A stretch of 26,149 nt of DNA, from positions 1 to 26,149 of the IMG/VR virus record IMGVR_UViG_3300048919_000589. One strand, given 5' to 3'. A program made the translations under genes and the position numbers. Positions 7,761-15,001 of the stretch are shown piece by piece. The stretch comes from a virus. The notes under the pieces were generated by a model. It did not search any database and was not told the DNA's origin. It worked only from the letters and a program-made list of their open reading frames with translations. Every line of letters begins with the position of its first letter. Positions within the stretch are counted from its first letter, which is position 1.

Positions 7761-8126
7761 AACATGATAGATTGACGTGACCCTACTTTTCAATCTATAG
7801 GGGGAACTGGGGTCAGTCCATGGAATGTAGCTTAAACTTAGAAAGGATGAAATGGAGAAATGATGTTAACCTCATGCCCAAGGCACTTATTCGTTTGTGG
7901 TTGTGGTCAGGTTGCTTAATTTAAAATTTTCGATTTACATATACAAATTAATCTTGTTGAATATGGACTGGTATTTGCAAAATTTTAAAGTTGCATAAAA
8001 GCATTTGTACTTAGTTACTAGAGAGGAATGACAAGACCATTTTACTGATTACCGAAAATGGCCGTCAAAGTACGGAAACCGGGCAATTAAACCATAATAA
8101 GCTGGCTTTTGCTCACTTTCTCAATA
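7761..8126. other. Intergenic region without a clear gene
   Basis: I see only very short open frames. The best is 18 residues at 7863-7919, behind a GGAG and with Cys/His residues, which is too short to call. A 7-bp inverted repeat, CCATTTT/AAAATGG, lies at 8037-8061, downstream of the minus-strand gene ending at 8127, but it lacks the T-run of a standard terminator. Confidence 0.4.
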
Positions 8127-8288
8127 TCACTTGTCCCAAACGATCCTTTCACCCAATGTATCCTCATCCCCAGATTTCATTACATTCCAACATGTATCGC
8201 AAAAGGATACGCCCATCGTTGTATGCTCCGGGTTCGGGTTAGGGTCGTTGCAAAGCATACATATTCCTGCTATTGGGCTTTTCTTCAT
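8127..8288 (-). CDS. Small Cys4 zinc-ribbon-like protein
   Basis: A 53-residue protein on the minus strand, starting at ATG (8288) 8 nt after AGGAG (complement of 8297-8301). It has two CxxC pairs: CMLC at residues 10-13 and CDTC at 30-33, the spacing of a small treble-clef or zinc-ribbon knuckle. Between them lies a Pro/Asn-rich loop (NDPNPNPEH). The C-terminal part is acidic with VWDK at the end. The good binding site and paired cysteines make it more believable than the longer overlapping plus-strand frames. Its role is unknown; small metal-binding proteins of this kind are common in phages and in Bacillus-type genomes. Confidence 0.65.
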   Translation of the reverse strand: MKKSPIAGICMLCNDPNPNPEHTTMGVSFCDTCWNVMKSGDEDTLGERIVWDK

Positions 8289-8321
8289 GAATATTGCTCC
8301 TATTGAATATTGAAGAAACTC

Positions 8322-8347
8322 AAAAAGGCCGACACGTTGGTCGACCT
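8322..8347 (-). terminator. Rho-independent terminator of the secreted-protein gene
   Basis: Read on the minus strand, AGGTCGAC and GTCGGCCT form an 8-bp stem with one G-U pair around a 6-nt loop, followed by TTTTT. It lies 26 bp past the stop of the minus-strand secreted protein and is a convincing terminator. Confidence 0.85.
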
Positions 8348-8372
8348 CTCCAATGCAAACTTTATGATATGA

Positions 8373-8882
8373 TTATTGCAATTCTCCTCTTGTGTTGCCA
8401 ATGCGAACTGAAAGCCCGCCCTTCATAACGCCTCCGGGTGAAGTAAGGTTAACATAGAAATTACCAGTAGACCAAGCGCTTCCGTTAATTTCATCAAATA
8501 CTTTACCTGGCTTTATTGTTCCACTCATCTTAACTGGACCACTAGCTGATCCCTGAGTTACTGTTATATTAATTGGGGCACTCCCGTCATTTGACACATA
8601 CACTCTAGCATATCCATATCCCGGATCAATGTAGAAACGCTCTGACATGTCAGTATTCCCAAGAGACTTAGCTAGTACCTTATTAGTGGCCTGAGGAGTA
8701 ATGACGTGATCCCCCACTTTTGGTGTATTCACATCGACCGATGTGCTTGCAGATTGGGAAACTGCTGTTGAGTCAGTTGTAGTTGGTGCAACATCCGTAG
8801 TAGCTGCGGCAGAAGCAGTTAATGGAATTGCAAGAGCTAAAGACAAAACAGATACTACAGAAGCTTTTTTGATGTTTTTCAT
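8373..8882 (-). CDS. Secreted protein of unknown function
   Basis: A 169-residue protein with a clear Sec signal peptide: Lys-rich start (MKNIKKAS), hydrophobic core to about residue 21, and a likely signal peptidase I cut at ASA-AA. A Thr/Ser-rich linker follows (about 27-50). The mature C-terminal 100 residues are rich in Gly, Ser, Val and aromatic residues in a beta-strand pattern (YARVYVSNDGSAPINITV), suggesting a small beta-sandwich. I chose the ATG at 8882, which sits about 9 nt after an AAAGTGGG-type binding site; an ATG two codons upstream (8888) is possible but too close to that site. The gene is monocistronic, opposite to the phage operon, and ends at a strong terminator. It resembles a host exoprotein or lysogenic cargo; no family recognised. 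Confidence 0.75.
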   Translation of the reverse strand: MKNIKKASVVSVLSLALAIPLTASAAATTDVAPTTTDSTAVSQSASTSVDVNTPKVGDHVITPQATNKVLAKSLGNTDMSERFYIDPGYGYARVYVSNDGSAPINITVTQGSASGPVKMSGTIKPGKVFDEINGSAWSTGNFYVNLTSPGGVMKGGLSVRIGNTRGELQ

Positions 8883-9186
8883 ACTCATAAGCCCACTTTC
8901 TCTGATTTTTTTAACCTGTGTACTTTATCAATCAACCAGTATGTATAGAAACTATTAGAGTATTCATGATCAATAAAGTTTTTTTACAGGTAGTTATATA
9001 CATTTACATTATAAGTCTTTTATTGTAATTGTTCAACAAAAAATTGGACAATGATTCCATTATCCTAATATGGCACGCTTCGGAATTAAACCGCGCAAGG
9101 GTTCCACACAGGCTGTTCATGTTTCCGTTGGTTAACTGGTTCCTTGCCGCCGTGCCATAAAACCCCGGAAGAACCGAGGAAATGAT
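8883..9186. other. Intergenic region upstream of the secreted-protein gene
   Basis: The part next to the secreted-protein gene (to about 9060) is AT-rich and should hold its promoter on the minus strand; candidate elements such as TTGATC are present but not well spaced. From about 9070 the sequence becomes visibly GC-richer, with no intact reading frame, and continues into a gene scrap. This looks like a composition boundary. Confidence 0.4.
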
Positions 9187-9369
9187 TCATGTTGGAAGCT
9201 CTGCTGCGAGCAGTTTGAGATCGGCGGTGTCGCGATGAGTTGGCGTCAGACTCGTTTGTACATACTTGCCGTGCTGTCCGGCATACTCTTCGTCATGAAG
9301 ATGCAGGATGCCGTCCTTACTCAAAAATGCAAAACGTGGTTGTGTATATAAATGTGTCACGTGACACAA
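9187..9369 (-). pseudogene. Fragment of an unidentified GC-richer gene
   Basis: A 60-codon minus-strand frame whose middle looks protein-like (FAFLSKDGILHLHDEEYAG, then GKYVQTSL) and ends LKLLAAELPT. Its base composition is richer in G and C than its neighbours. Its first codons overlap a 16-bp palindrome and it has no ribosome binding site, so the start is probably lost. I take it to be a scrap of a host gene left by an insertion or deletion. The family is not recognised, and it could be spurious. Confidence 0.35.
9353..9368. promoter_or_regulatory. 16-bp perfect palindrome, operator candidate
   Basis: TGTGTCACGTGACACA is a perfect 8+8 palindrome. It ends 3 bp before TTGAAA (9372-9377), which is followed after 16 bp by TATACA (9394-9399), a weak promoter reading toward the head operon. 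The position just upstream of a -35 element fits a dimeric regulator site. Which protein binds it is unknown. Confidence 0.45.
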
Positions 9370-9401
9370 TGTTGAAAATTCAAAAATACATATTATACAT
9401 G

Positions 9402-9433
9402 GGAACTCTGGCTACGAGCTAGGGTTCCTTTTT
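9402..9433 (+). terminator. Terminator-like hairpin before the head operon
   Basis: GGAACTCTGGCT and AGCTAGGGTTCC form a 12-bp stem (two G-U pairs) with a 3-nt loop, followed by TTTTT. It is a strong intrinsic terminator, placed only 9 bp before the ribosome binding site of the next gene. Either it ends upstream transcription or it regulates the operon as a leader hairpin. Confidence 0.75.
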
Positions 9434-9455
9434 CATTTAGAGAGGAGCAACAAGA

Positions 9456-9644
9456 TTGCTATTAATGTTACAAGCAATAAGTGTAGAAATATCACGAGTG
9501 GTCACAGCAGTTGTTGTGTTTTGCATCTGGATTTGGATTGCAGTCTTTTTAAAAATGAAGGTAGAAAGGGGGATCAAGTGGATTGGAAATCAAATTCGAA
9601 AACGTAGAAACGTTAATTCCGTACATAAAAAACGCCAGAAATAA
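9456..9644 (+). CDS. Small single-span membrane protein
   Basis: A 62-residue protein starting at TTG, 8 nt after GAGGAG (9442-9447). It has one long hydrophobic span (about residues 15-32: VVTAVVVFCIWIWIAVFL) and a strongly basic C-terminus (RKRRNVNSVHKKRQK). It overlaps the start of the methyltransferase gene by 62 nt in another frame. The good binding site supports translation. A membrane anchor with a basic tail could be a small regulatory or holin-like protein, but one span and its position before packaging genes say nothing specific. Its translation may also help expose the downstream start. Confidence 0.55.
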   Translation: MLLMLQAISVEISRVVTAVVVFCIWIWIAVFLKMKVERGIKWIGNQIRKRRNVNSVHKKRQK

Positions 9645-10842
9645 TGAGAAAGCTGTAGATTATGTAGCAACAAGTATTCAGAGTTATGGCTTTAAAAATC
9701 CCATTCTGATTGACAGTAATCATGAAATCATAGCAGGTCATACTCGTTTGTTAGCAGCCAAGAAGCTTGGATTAAAGCAAGTTCCAACGATACTGGTGGA
9801 TGATTTAACTCCTGAACAGGTCAAAGCCTTTAGAATCGCTGATAACAAAACGGCTGAGTATGCAGATTGGAATTTTGACTTGTTGGCGCAGGAACTGGAA
9901 GAATTAAAACTAGCTGATTATGATCTTTCTCTAACAGGATTTGATATGAGTGAGTGTGAGAAGTTGCTGGATACATTGCACGAGGAAACTGTAGATGATG
10001 AGGATGATTTTAATGTAGAAGAAGCATTACCTGAACATCCGATCACTCGTAAAGGTGACATTTGGCTACTTGGTAAGCATAGGCTCATCTGCGGTGACTC
10101 GACTAATCCACACGATATCGCACTATTGATGGACGGTAAGAAGGCACAGCTTATTGTAACTGATCCGCCCTACAATGTGGACTACACAGGTAAAACGAAG
10201 GATGCATTGAAAATTGAAAATGATAAAATGGACAATCACCAGTTTTATGATTTCCTATTGGCTGCCTATACTCGAATGTTTGAAGTAGCAGATGACGGGG
10301 CAAGTATTTATGTGTTCCACGCAGATAGTGAAGGTTTGAATTTTAGAAGGGCATTTATTGAAGCCGGATTCAAACTGGCCCAGTGTTGCATATGGGCAAA
10401 GCAAGCAATGGTAATGGGTAGACAAGATTATCATTGGATGCATGAACCCGTATTATATGGTTGGAAGCCGACAGGTGGACACTATTGGAACAGTGATCGA
10501 AAGCAAACGACATTATGGCAATTTGACCGCCCCTTCCGCAATGAATATCATCCCACGATGAAGCCGATTCCCTTGATTAGCTACCCGATTAAAAATTCAA
10601 GCAAGCTTGGTGATATCGTGTTTGATCCATTTGGCGGTTCAGGTTCAACGTTGATTGCTTGCGAGGAAACGGATCGGATTTGCTATACCAGTGAGCTTGA
10701 TCCCAAATATGTAGATGTGATTGTGAAGCGATATATTGCCTGCGTTGGCGACAATAGTAGTGTATATTTGATTCGAGATGGTAAACGGTTTAGCTACCAA
10801 GAAGTTGTTGCTGAGTCTGCAAGGTCAGAGGTATTGAGATAA
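9583..10842 (+). CDS. ParB-like nuclease domain fused to adenine/cytosine-N DNA methyltransferase
   Basis: A 419-residue two-domain protein. Residues 1-90 are a ParB/sulfiredoxin-type domain: NPILIDSNHEIIAGHTRLLAAKKLG contains the GHxR motif at about residues 52-55. Residues 160-400 are a methyltransferase with catalytic DPPYN at 194-198 and SAM-binding FGGSGST at about 350-356. The DPPY-before-FxGxG order marks the beta class. It starts at TTG (9583), about 9 nt after AAAGGGGG (9566-9573). Such fusions are common next to phage terminase genes and may protect phage DNA from host restriction or mark it for packaging. Both domains look intact. It opens the packaging cluster and overlaps the small membrane-protein gene. 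Confidence 0.92.
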   Translation: MEIKFENVETLIPYIKNARNNEKAVDYVATSIQSYGFKNPILIDSNHEIIAGHTRLLAAKKLGLKQVPTILVDDLTPEQVKAFRIADNKTAEYADWNFDLLAQELEELKLADYDLSLTGFDMSECEKLLDTLHEETVDDEDDFNVEEALPEHPITRKGDIWLLGKHRLICGDSTNPHDIALLMDGKKAQLIVTDPPYNVDYTGKTKDALKIENDKMDNHQFYDFLLAAYTRMFEVADDGASIYVFHADSEGLNFRRAFIEAGFKLAQCCIWAKQAMVMGRQDYHWMHEPVLYGWKPTGGHYWNSDRKQTTLWQFDRPFRNEYHPTMKPIPLISYPIKNSSKLGDIVFDPFGGSGSTLIACEETDRICYTSELDPKYVDVIVKRYIACVGDNSSVYLIRDGKRFSYQEVVAESARSEVLR

Positions 10843-10936
10843 ATGTTATATATTGGTTTGATAAAATAATTAATATTCATTTTATGGATCAGTGATGCTA
10901 GACTTTTATTACAAGGAAAATACGGAGGGGAAATCA

Positions 10937-11191
10937 GTGAGCTACTTTTTATTAATGACTACCCGAACAAACAAGTTCGATTCTAATGATATCCAAGGAC
11001 ACTATGACCATCTGGAAAAGTTAAAAAAAGAGGAGCTTCTCGAAATGTATGGTCCATTTAGCGATGCAACGGGAGGAGCCTATCTAATAAAGGCAGCATC
11101 ACTTGATGAGGCGATAAAAATTGGAAATTCAGATCCGCTCATTCAAAATGGATCTTCCACATTGACGATAAAGGAATGGCTGTTGCGTTAA
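10937..11191 (+). CDS. YciI-like (YCII domain) protein
   Basis: An 84-residue protein resembling the YCII-related dimeric alpha-beta barrel family. It starts with a beta-strand (SYFLLMTTR), has a His in a helix (GHYDHLEKLKK), then GPF and a second strand (GGAYLIKAASLDEA), and ends with an aromatic helix (IKEWLLR). The YciI pattern of an N-terminal strand, His, GPF and AxSxxEA is recognisable. The GTG at 10937 lies behind GGAGGGG (10924-10930) and is preferred to the ATG at 10892. YciI-type proteins are usually small metabolic or putative catalytic proteins, so it is an unusual member of a phage packaging operon; it may be captured host DNA. Confidence 0.7.
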   Translation: MSYFLLMTTRTNKFDSNDIQGHYDHLEKLKKEELLEMYGPFSDATGGAYLIKAASLDEAIKIGNSDPLIQNGSSTLTIKEWLLR

Positions 11192-11381
11192 ATGCTCATC
11201 AGCGAAGAGTGATCATGAGTGGCCGAATATTAAAATATATAGATGTGTATATATTCTGATTCAGAAGGTGATTGAGGATATTGAATTGTTTTACGAGGCT
11301 GAATTGGAAGGGTAAGCTGATACATATGGGGAATGGCTGATAGTTGGCTGTTTCCTTTTTTTCGTGCTGGAGGTGAACAGA
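11192..11381 (+). other. Spacer before small terminase
   Basis: This holds an AT-rich inverted repeat, AATATATA/TATATATT (11233-11254), and a terminator-like hairpin at 11329-11362. A 14-codon frame (MSGRILKYIDVYIF, 11216-11260) and the peptide VIEDIELFYEAELEG ending near 11314 look like pieces of one lost small gene, but neither has a good binding site. Confidence 0.35.
11329..11362 (+). terminator. Terminator-like hairpin before small terminase gene
   Basis: GGGAA (11329-11333) pairs with TTTCC (11351-11355), with further weak pairs inside (TGGCTGA with TTGGCTG), followed by seven Ts. It ends 6 bp before the ribosome binding site of the small terminase gene. Many pairs are G-U, so it may be leaky. 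Confidence 0.5.
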
Positions 11382-12125
11382 ATGAGCAAGAACAATAACA
11401 ATCCCAAAAGAAACAAGCCTAAGATACTGACCAAGTATGATCAATTTGTTGTGCCAAGACTGAAGGATATTCCCGTTTGGGTGCGTGAAGGAGCCACAGA
11501 TGAGGAGATTGCGAAACGGCTAAATATTCATATTTGGACATTAGGCGATTATCGCAGGAAGCATCCCAAATTTGCTGAAGCATTGGAACGTCCAACCAAG
11601 TGGGAAACCCATGTATATCCTAGATTAGCGGAAATACAGCAATGGTTTGAAGAAGGCGTGAATGCAGAGGGTATTATTAGGAAACTAGATATAGGTAAAA
11701 CGACTTGGTACGAGTACATCGATAAACATCCGATGCTGGCTGAACTAGTCAAATGGAGCAAATCTGTTCCGATCTCGCACGTGGAAAATTCACTTTTGAA
11801 AGCTGCAACTGGATATGAATATGAGGAAATTCGTACAATAGTCGAAGAGGACAAAAATGGAAAAAAGAAGACACGTATCGAAAAGGTAAAACGATATCAG
11901 CCTCCGAACCCGACAGCGATGATCTTCTACTTAAAGAACCGCGCACCCAACGAGTGGAATGATCGTCGTGAACTGGTAGTCAATACGAAGGCACTGGAAC
12001 AGGAACGGAAGCAGCTATTTCTGGATATGATCGAAGCCGATGTGGTGGATGCTGAATATGAAGCTATTGAGGAATCGGTAGAGATTGAGGAAGGATACGT
12101 GGAGTCAGAAGATTCACAGCTATAA
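11382..12125 (+). CDS. Phage terminase small subunit
   Basis: A 247-residue DNA-packaging protein that would recognise the phage genome for cleavage. It has two copies of a helix-turn-helix-like unit, at about residues 19-55 and 67-103. Each reads like PRLxxIxxWxxEGxxxEEIxxxLxI followed by TxxxYxxxHP. The C-terminal half has a basic linker (KNGKKKTRIEKVKRY), the motif PPNPTAMIFYLKNRAP, common in phage small terminases just before the C-terminal region, and an acidic tail. The ATG at 11382 sits 6 nt after GGAGGTG (11369-11375). It precedes the large subunit, but a tyrosine recombinase gene lies between them. Confidence 0.82.
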   Translation: MSKNNNNPKRNKPKILTKYDQFVVPRLKDIPVWVREGATDEEIAKRLNIHIWTLGDYRRKHPKFAEALERPTKWETHVYPRLAEIQQWFEEGVNAEGIIRKLDIGKTTWYEYIDKHPMLAELVKWSKSVPISHVENSLLKAATGYEYEEIRTIVEEDKNGKKKTRIEKVKRYQPPNPTAMIFYLKNRAPNEWNDRRELVVNTKALEQERKQLFLDMIEADVVDAEYEAIEESVEIEEGYVESEDSQL

Positions 12126-12284
12126 CGTTATGCCGTCAGTATTTGTATAGATAAACGCCAGTTTCAGCCCTGAATTAGCCCGTAAATTGCCCAAACTAAG
12201 TGCATAAGATAGGTTATGTATGGAGTGGACTTTGCCTCGAATCAACGCTATGATGTGACACACGAGCGAAAGGTGAGGGGAAAT

Positions 12285-13130
12285 ATGAACTATATACAAG
12301 GGTTTGAAGCGTATTTACGGAGCAAGGATCGGAGTGAAAATACGGTTTCCTGCTACATTCGGGACGTGTTACAGTTCATAGCCTGGTATCGGGGCAAGAC
12401 GGAATATGGACTGGACAAGTGGATTGAATTGGATGGGGTAGAGTACAAGAAGGTTCTGCAAAGCACCAACCAAGCGATACTGACCATCAATCGTAAGATC
12501 GCCAGCGTCAACGTATTTGCACGGTGGATGCACCAGCAAGGCTATATTAAGGAAGAAATACATATCGAAGCGGTCAGGAATAAGGTTGTCCGGCAATACA
12601 AAGGGTTAGCGGAAAAGGATTTGTGGAAGCTGCGGAATGAAATTCACCGTATGGGCAATCGAATGCATATCTGCATGATTGAATTACTGCTGGGAACAGG
12701 GATACGGGTAAGCGAATTGGTTGGCATCAAGCTGAAGGATATTGAAATAAGCGAACGCAAAGGTTTATTGAAGCTATTCGGCAAAGGAAACTCCTTCCGT
12801 ACCATTCCATTAAATAAGGATGTGCGAAAAGCTATTACTCGGTATCTTGAAGTCAGACCACACAGTGAATCAGAATATCTATGTATGGGGCAGCGAGGGC
12901 CTTTGGAACGGAATGCGGTCAACCTGATCCTGAACAAATACGGAAATCGGATAAACGTGAAGGTGACACCACATATGCTCAGGCATACGTTAGGATATAA
13001 GCTGGTGAAGACGACTCCTTTGACGACCATCCAACAAATCCTTGGACATGATAACGTAGCAACAACCAATATTTACACCCTAACAACACAGCAGGATATG
13101 GCTGAAGCCTTGGCAAATATCGAGTGGTAA
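12285..13130 (+). CDS. Tyrosine recombinase/integrase
   Basis: A 281-residue XerC/D-like recombinase with a complete active site. Residues 1-85 are a SAM-like core-binding domain (GFEAYLRSKDRSENTV). The catalytic domain has Arg141 in GTGIRVSEL, a Lys in LFGKGNSFRTIPL, His230 and Arg233 in HMLRH, His255 in LGHDN and the nucleophile Tyr264 in TTNIYT. The ATG at 12285 follows GTGAGGGG and is preferred to the open frame that begins at 12216. It stands alone between the two terminase genes and ends in its own terminator. Its compact size suggests a resolvase role (such as dimer resolution) or an inserted mobile cassette rather than the element's main integrase, since a serine recombinase sits at the element's end. 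Confidence 0.92.
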   Translation: MNYIQGFEAYLRSKDRSENTVSCYIRDVLQFIAWYRGKTEYGLDKWIELDGVEYKKVLQSTNQAILTINRKIASVNVFARWMHQQGYIKEEIHIEAVRNKVVRQYKGLAEKDLWKLRNEIHRMGNRMHICMIELLLGTGIRVSELVGIKLKDIEISERKGLLKLFGKGNSFRTIPLNKDVRKAITRYLEVRPHSESEYLCMGQRGPLERNAVNLILNKYGNRINVKVTPHMLRHTLGYKLVKTTPLTTIQQILGHDNVATTNIYTLTTQQDMAEALANIEW

Positions 13131-13145
13131 GCAGCCACTCTTTTT
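13122..13145 (+). terminator. Terminator overlapping the recombinase stop codon
   Basis: GAGTGG (13122-13127) and CCACTC (13135-13140) form a perfect 6-bp stem around a 7-nt loop, followed by TTTTT. The stem begins within the last codons of the recombinase. It is a good intrinsic terminator and separates the recombinase from the large terminase. Confidence 0.75.
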
Positions 13146-13251
13146 GTCGTGGATGGAGGGGATCTTCTATTTGTAGAAACGGAGCTGCCAGCAAAGGGTG
13201 CAGAAATTTTTGTGATGATTTTATAGTGAATTTGAGAAAGGAGTTATACCT

Positions 13252-14856
13252 ATTGAAACGATAAAGCAAGAAGAGCAACGACAAGCTGAACTGCTTAAAC
13301 AGTATATGGAGAAGCATTTTAAGCCACCAAAAATGAAACAATTGATCGAAACGTTCTCTTTTTCTGAACTTCGCAAGCTAATCGGTGAAATGGACATTGA
13401 ATTTTTCGCCTTGGCCTATTTCCCTAAATATTTTGATCGAGTATTTGGCAAGTTTCACAAAGAGTTATTTTCAGAGTTAAAGCATATGCTTGCGAATACA
13501 GGACTAATTACAGCTTTCGGACTCCCAAGAGAGCATGGAAAGTCGACAATCAGTTCTTTTTTATTTCCGCTGTATGCCACACTTTATGATAAATCTCAGT
13601 TCACACTGATCATATCAGCAACAGAACAAATTGCATTGCCCTTCTTGGACATGATCAAAGATGAGCTAGAAACAAATCAGATGCTGATTGAGGATTTTGG
13701 GATTCGTAAAGGGAGCCGCTGGAACAACAATGAGATTTGGCTGAAGAGTAAAGGTGGACTGGATTCCTGCATTATGATTCGTGGCATAGATGGCAGCTTG
13801 AGAGGTATTCACTATAAGCATCATCGCCCTACGCTGGTATTAATGGATGATTTGCTTAAGGAAGATACCGCACGATCCGAAGCCAAACGAGAACAAATTA
13901 AAAATACGTTTACGGATGTCATTCTGCCTATTGGCACAAGGGATACCAATATCCTGATCTGTGGAACCATCTTGAACGAAGAGGACATTATGGCCGATCT
14001 ACTCAAAGGGAAAATCTCAGGTGTGAGAAGTGTTCGTAAAGCAGCCGTGCTTCAATTTTCAGAACGGGATGATTTATGGTCAGAGTGGGAGCGACAATAT
14101 AATAACTTGCAGGACGAGGACAGGATCAATACGGCTTTGTCTTTTTTTATGGCTCATGAGGAGGAAATGCTGAAGGGTACGGAAATCCTGTGGAGCGAGT
14201 ATTTGGACTATTATTATTTGATGTGCAAGAAGCAAGCCATGGGTGAAAAGAGCTTCTATAAAGAATTACAAAACGATCCGCGTTCAACAGACGAATACAT
14301 ATTTCAGAATCTGATGTATTGGGACAGATTGCCTGAGCTTGAGGAAATGGAAATGGCGATGTATATTGATCCAGCCATTAAAGCCGGGAAGAAAAATGAC
14401 TACTCTGCGGTTTCAATTATTGGGCAACACCGAAAAACGAAGCAAATGTATGTGGTCGATGGCAATATCTATAAACTGTTGCCGGACGATTTGTTTCAAG
14501 TAGCCATTGAAAAATTGAAGCTTTACCCTGTAGATAAACTGGGTTTTGAAGTGAATCAGGCACAAAGCTATATGAAGCAAAAGTTTGAAGAAGAGTTATG
14601 GAAAGCGAAGATACATACGCCCGTAGAAAGTGTGCATTCCAGAGGGCAGAAGCATGAACGTATTATGAGCTTGGAACCGGAAATCAAGAAGGGACATATT
14701 CTGTTCAATGCAGATAACCTCAGATACAATCATCAGGTGAAGGACTACAATCGCAATTGTACATATGATGACGCGTCAGACAGTTTATATGGGGCTGTCC
14801 AATTGATTCAGTCGGTCAAGAGTCTGAAATTTTATGATCGCAGCTTGTTATTTTGA
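13252..14856 (+). CDS. terL: Phage terminase large subunit, probable ATT start
   Basis: The motor and nuclease that packages DNA into the procapsid. The ATPase domain has a Walker A-like GLPREHGKST at about residues 72-81 (counted from the first ATG, 13306) and Walker B LVLMDD at about 177-182. The nuclease domain starts with the acidic motif MYIDPAIKAGKKNDYS, followed by a conserved FEVNQAQ and a C-terminal ASDSLYGAVQ. The ATG at 13306 has no binding site. AAAGGAG (13237-13243) lies 8 nt before an in-frame ATT at 13252, giving 18 more plausible residues (IETIKQEEQRQAEL start). No ATG, GTG or TTG exists in frame between the upstream stop and 13306, so ATT initiation is the best reading. The protein is otherwise intact. 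Confidence 0.9.
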   Translation: METIKQEEQRQAELLKQYMEKHFKPPKMKQLIETFSFSELRKLIGEMDIEFFALAYFPKYFDRVFGKFHKELFSELKHMLANTGLITAFGLPREHGKSTISSFLFPLYATLYDKSQFTLIISATEQIALPFLDMIKDELETNQMLIEDFGIRKGSRWNNNEIWLKSKGGLDSCIMIRGIDGSLRGIHYKHHRPTLVLMDDLLKEDTARSEAKREQIKNTFTDVILPIGTRDTNILICGTILNEEDIMADLLKGKISGVRSVRKAAVLQFSERDDLWSEWERQYNNLQDEDRINTALSFFMAHEEEMLKGTEILWSEYLDYYYLMCKKQAMGEKSFYKELQNDPRSTDEYIFQNLMYWDRLPELEEMEMAMYIDPAIKAGKKNDYSAVSIIGQHRKTKQMYVVDGNIYKLLPDDLFQVAIEKLKLYPVDKLGFEVNQAQSYMKQKFEEELWKAKIHTPVESVHSRGQKHERIMSLEPEIKKGHILFNADNLRYNHQVKDYNRNCTYDDASDSLYGAVQLIQSVKSLKFYDRSLLF

Positions 14857-15001
14857 AGCTTCTGCTAGATATTCATTCATTATTTTGATCCGATCTCGGT
14901 AAGCTAACGAGTAGGAAAGCGCAACAAATTTTATCCAGTTGCGTCTTAATATGGAGTGAGTTACTGCGCAACAAATTTAACCAAAAAGGGAGCTATCATT
15001 T
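14857..15001 (+). promoter_or_regulatory. Leader with 13-bp direct repeats and competing hairpins
   Basis: GCGCAACAAATTT occurs twice, at 14919-14931 and 14966-14978. Between them, GTTGCG (14938-14943) can pair with CGCAAC of either copy, so two mutually exclusive hairpins are possible. It lies directly before the secreted stalk-domain gene and may control it, as operators or as an RNA switch. No convincing sigma-A promoter is seen. Confidence 0.45.

Noticed and set aside
7863-7919. 18-residue peptide with Cys and His
   Set aside because: Too short to distinguish from chance, although a GGAG precedes it.
8109-8313. Two overlapping plus-strand frames of 60-65 codons
   Set aside because: They lack ribosome binding sites and lie opposite a 53-residue minus-strand gene with a good binding site and two CxxC pairs.
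13306-13308. ATG as start of the large terminase
   Set aside because: No ribosome binding site precedes it, whereas a strong one serves the in-frame ATT at 13252; kept as an alternative.
12644-13341. Long minus-strand frames opposite the tyrosine recombinase and its terminator
   Set aside because: They mirror a gene with a complete active site and carry no motif or binding site.
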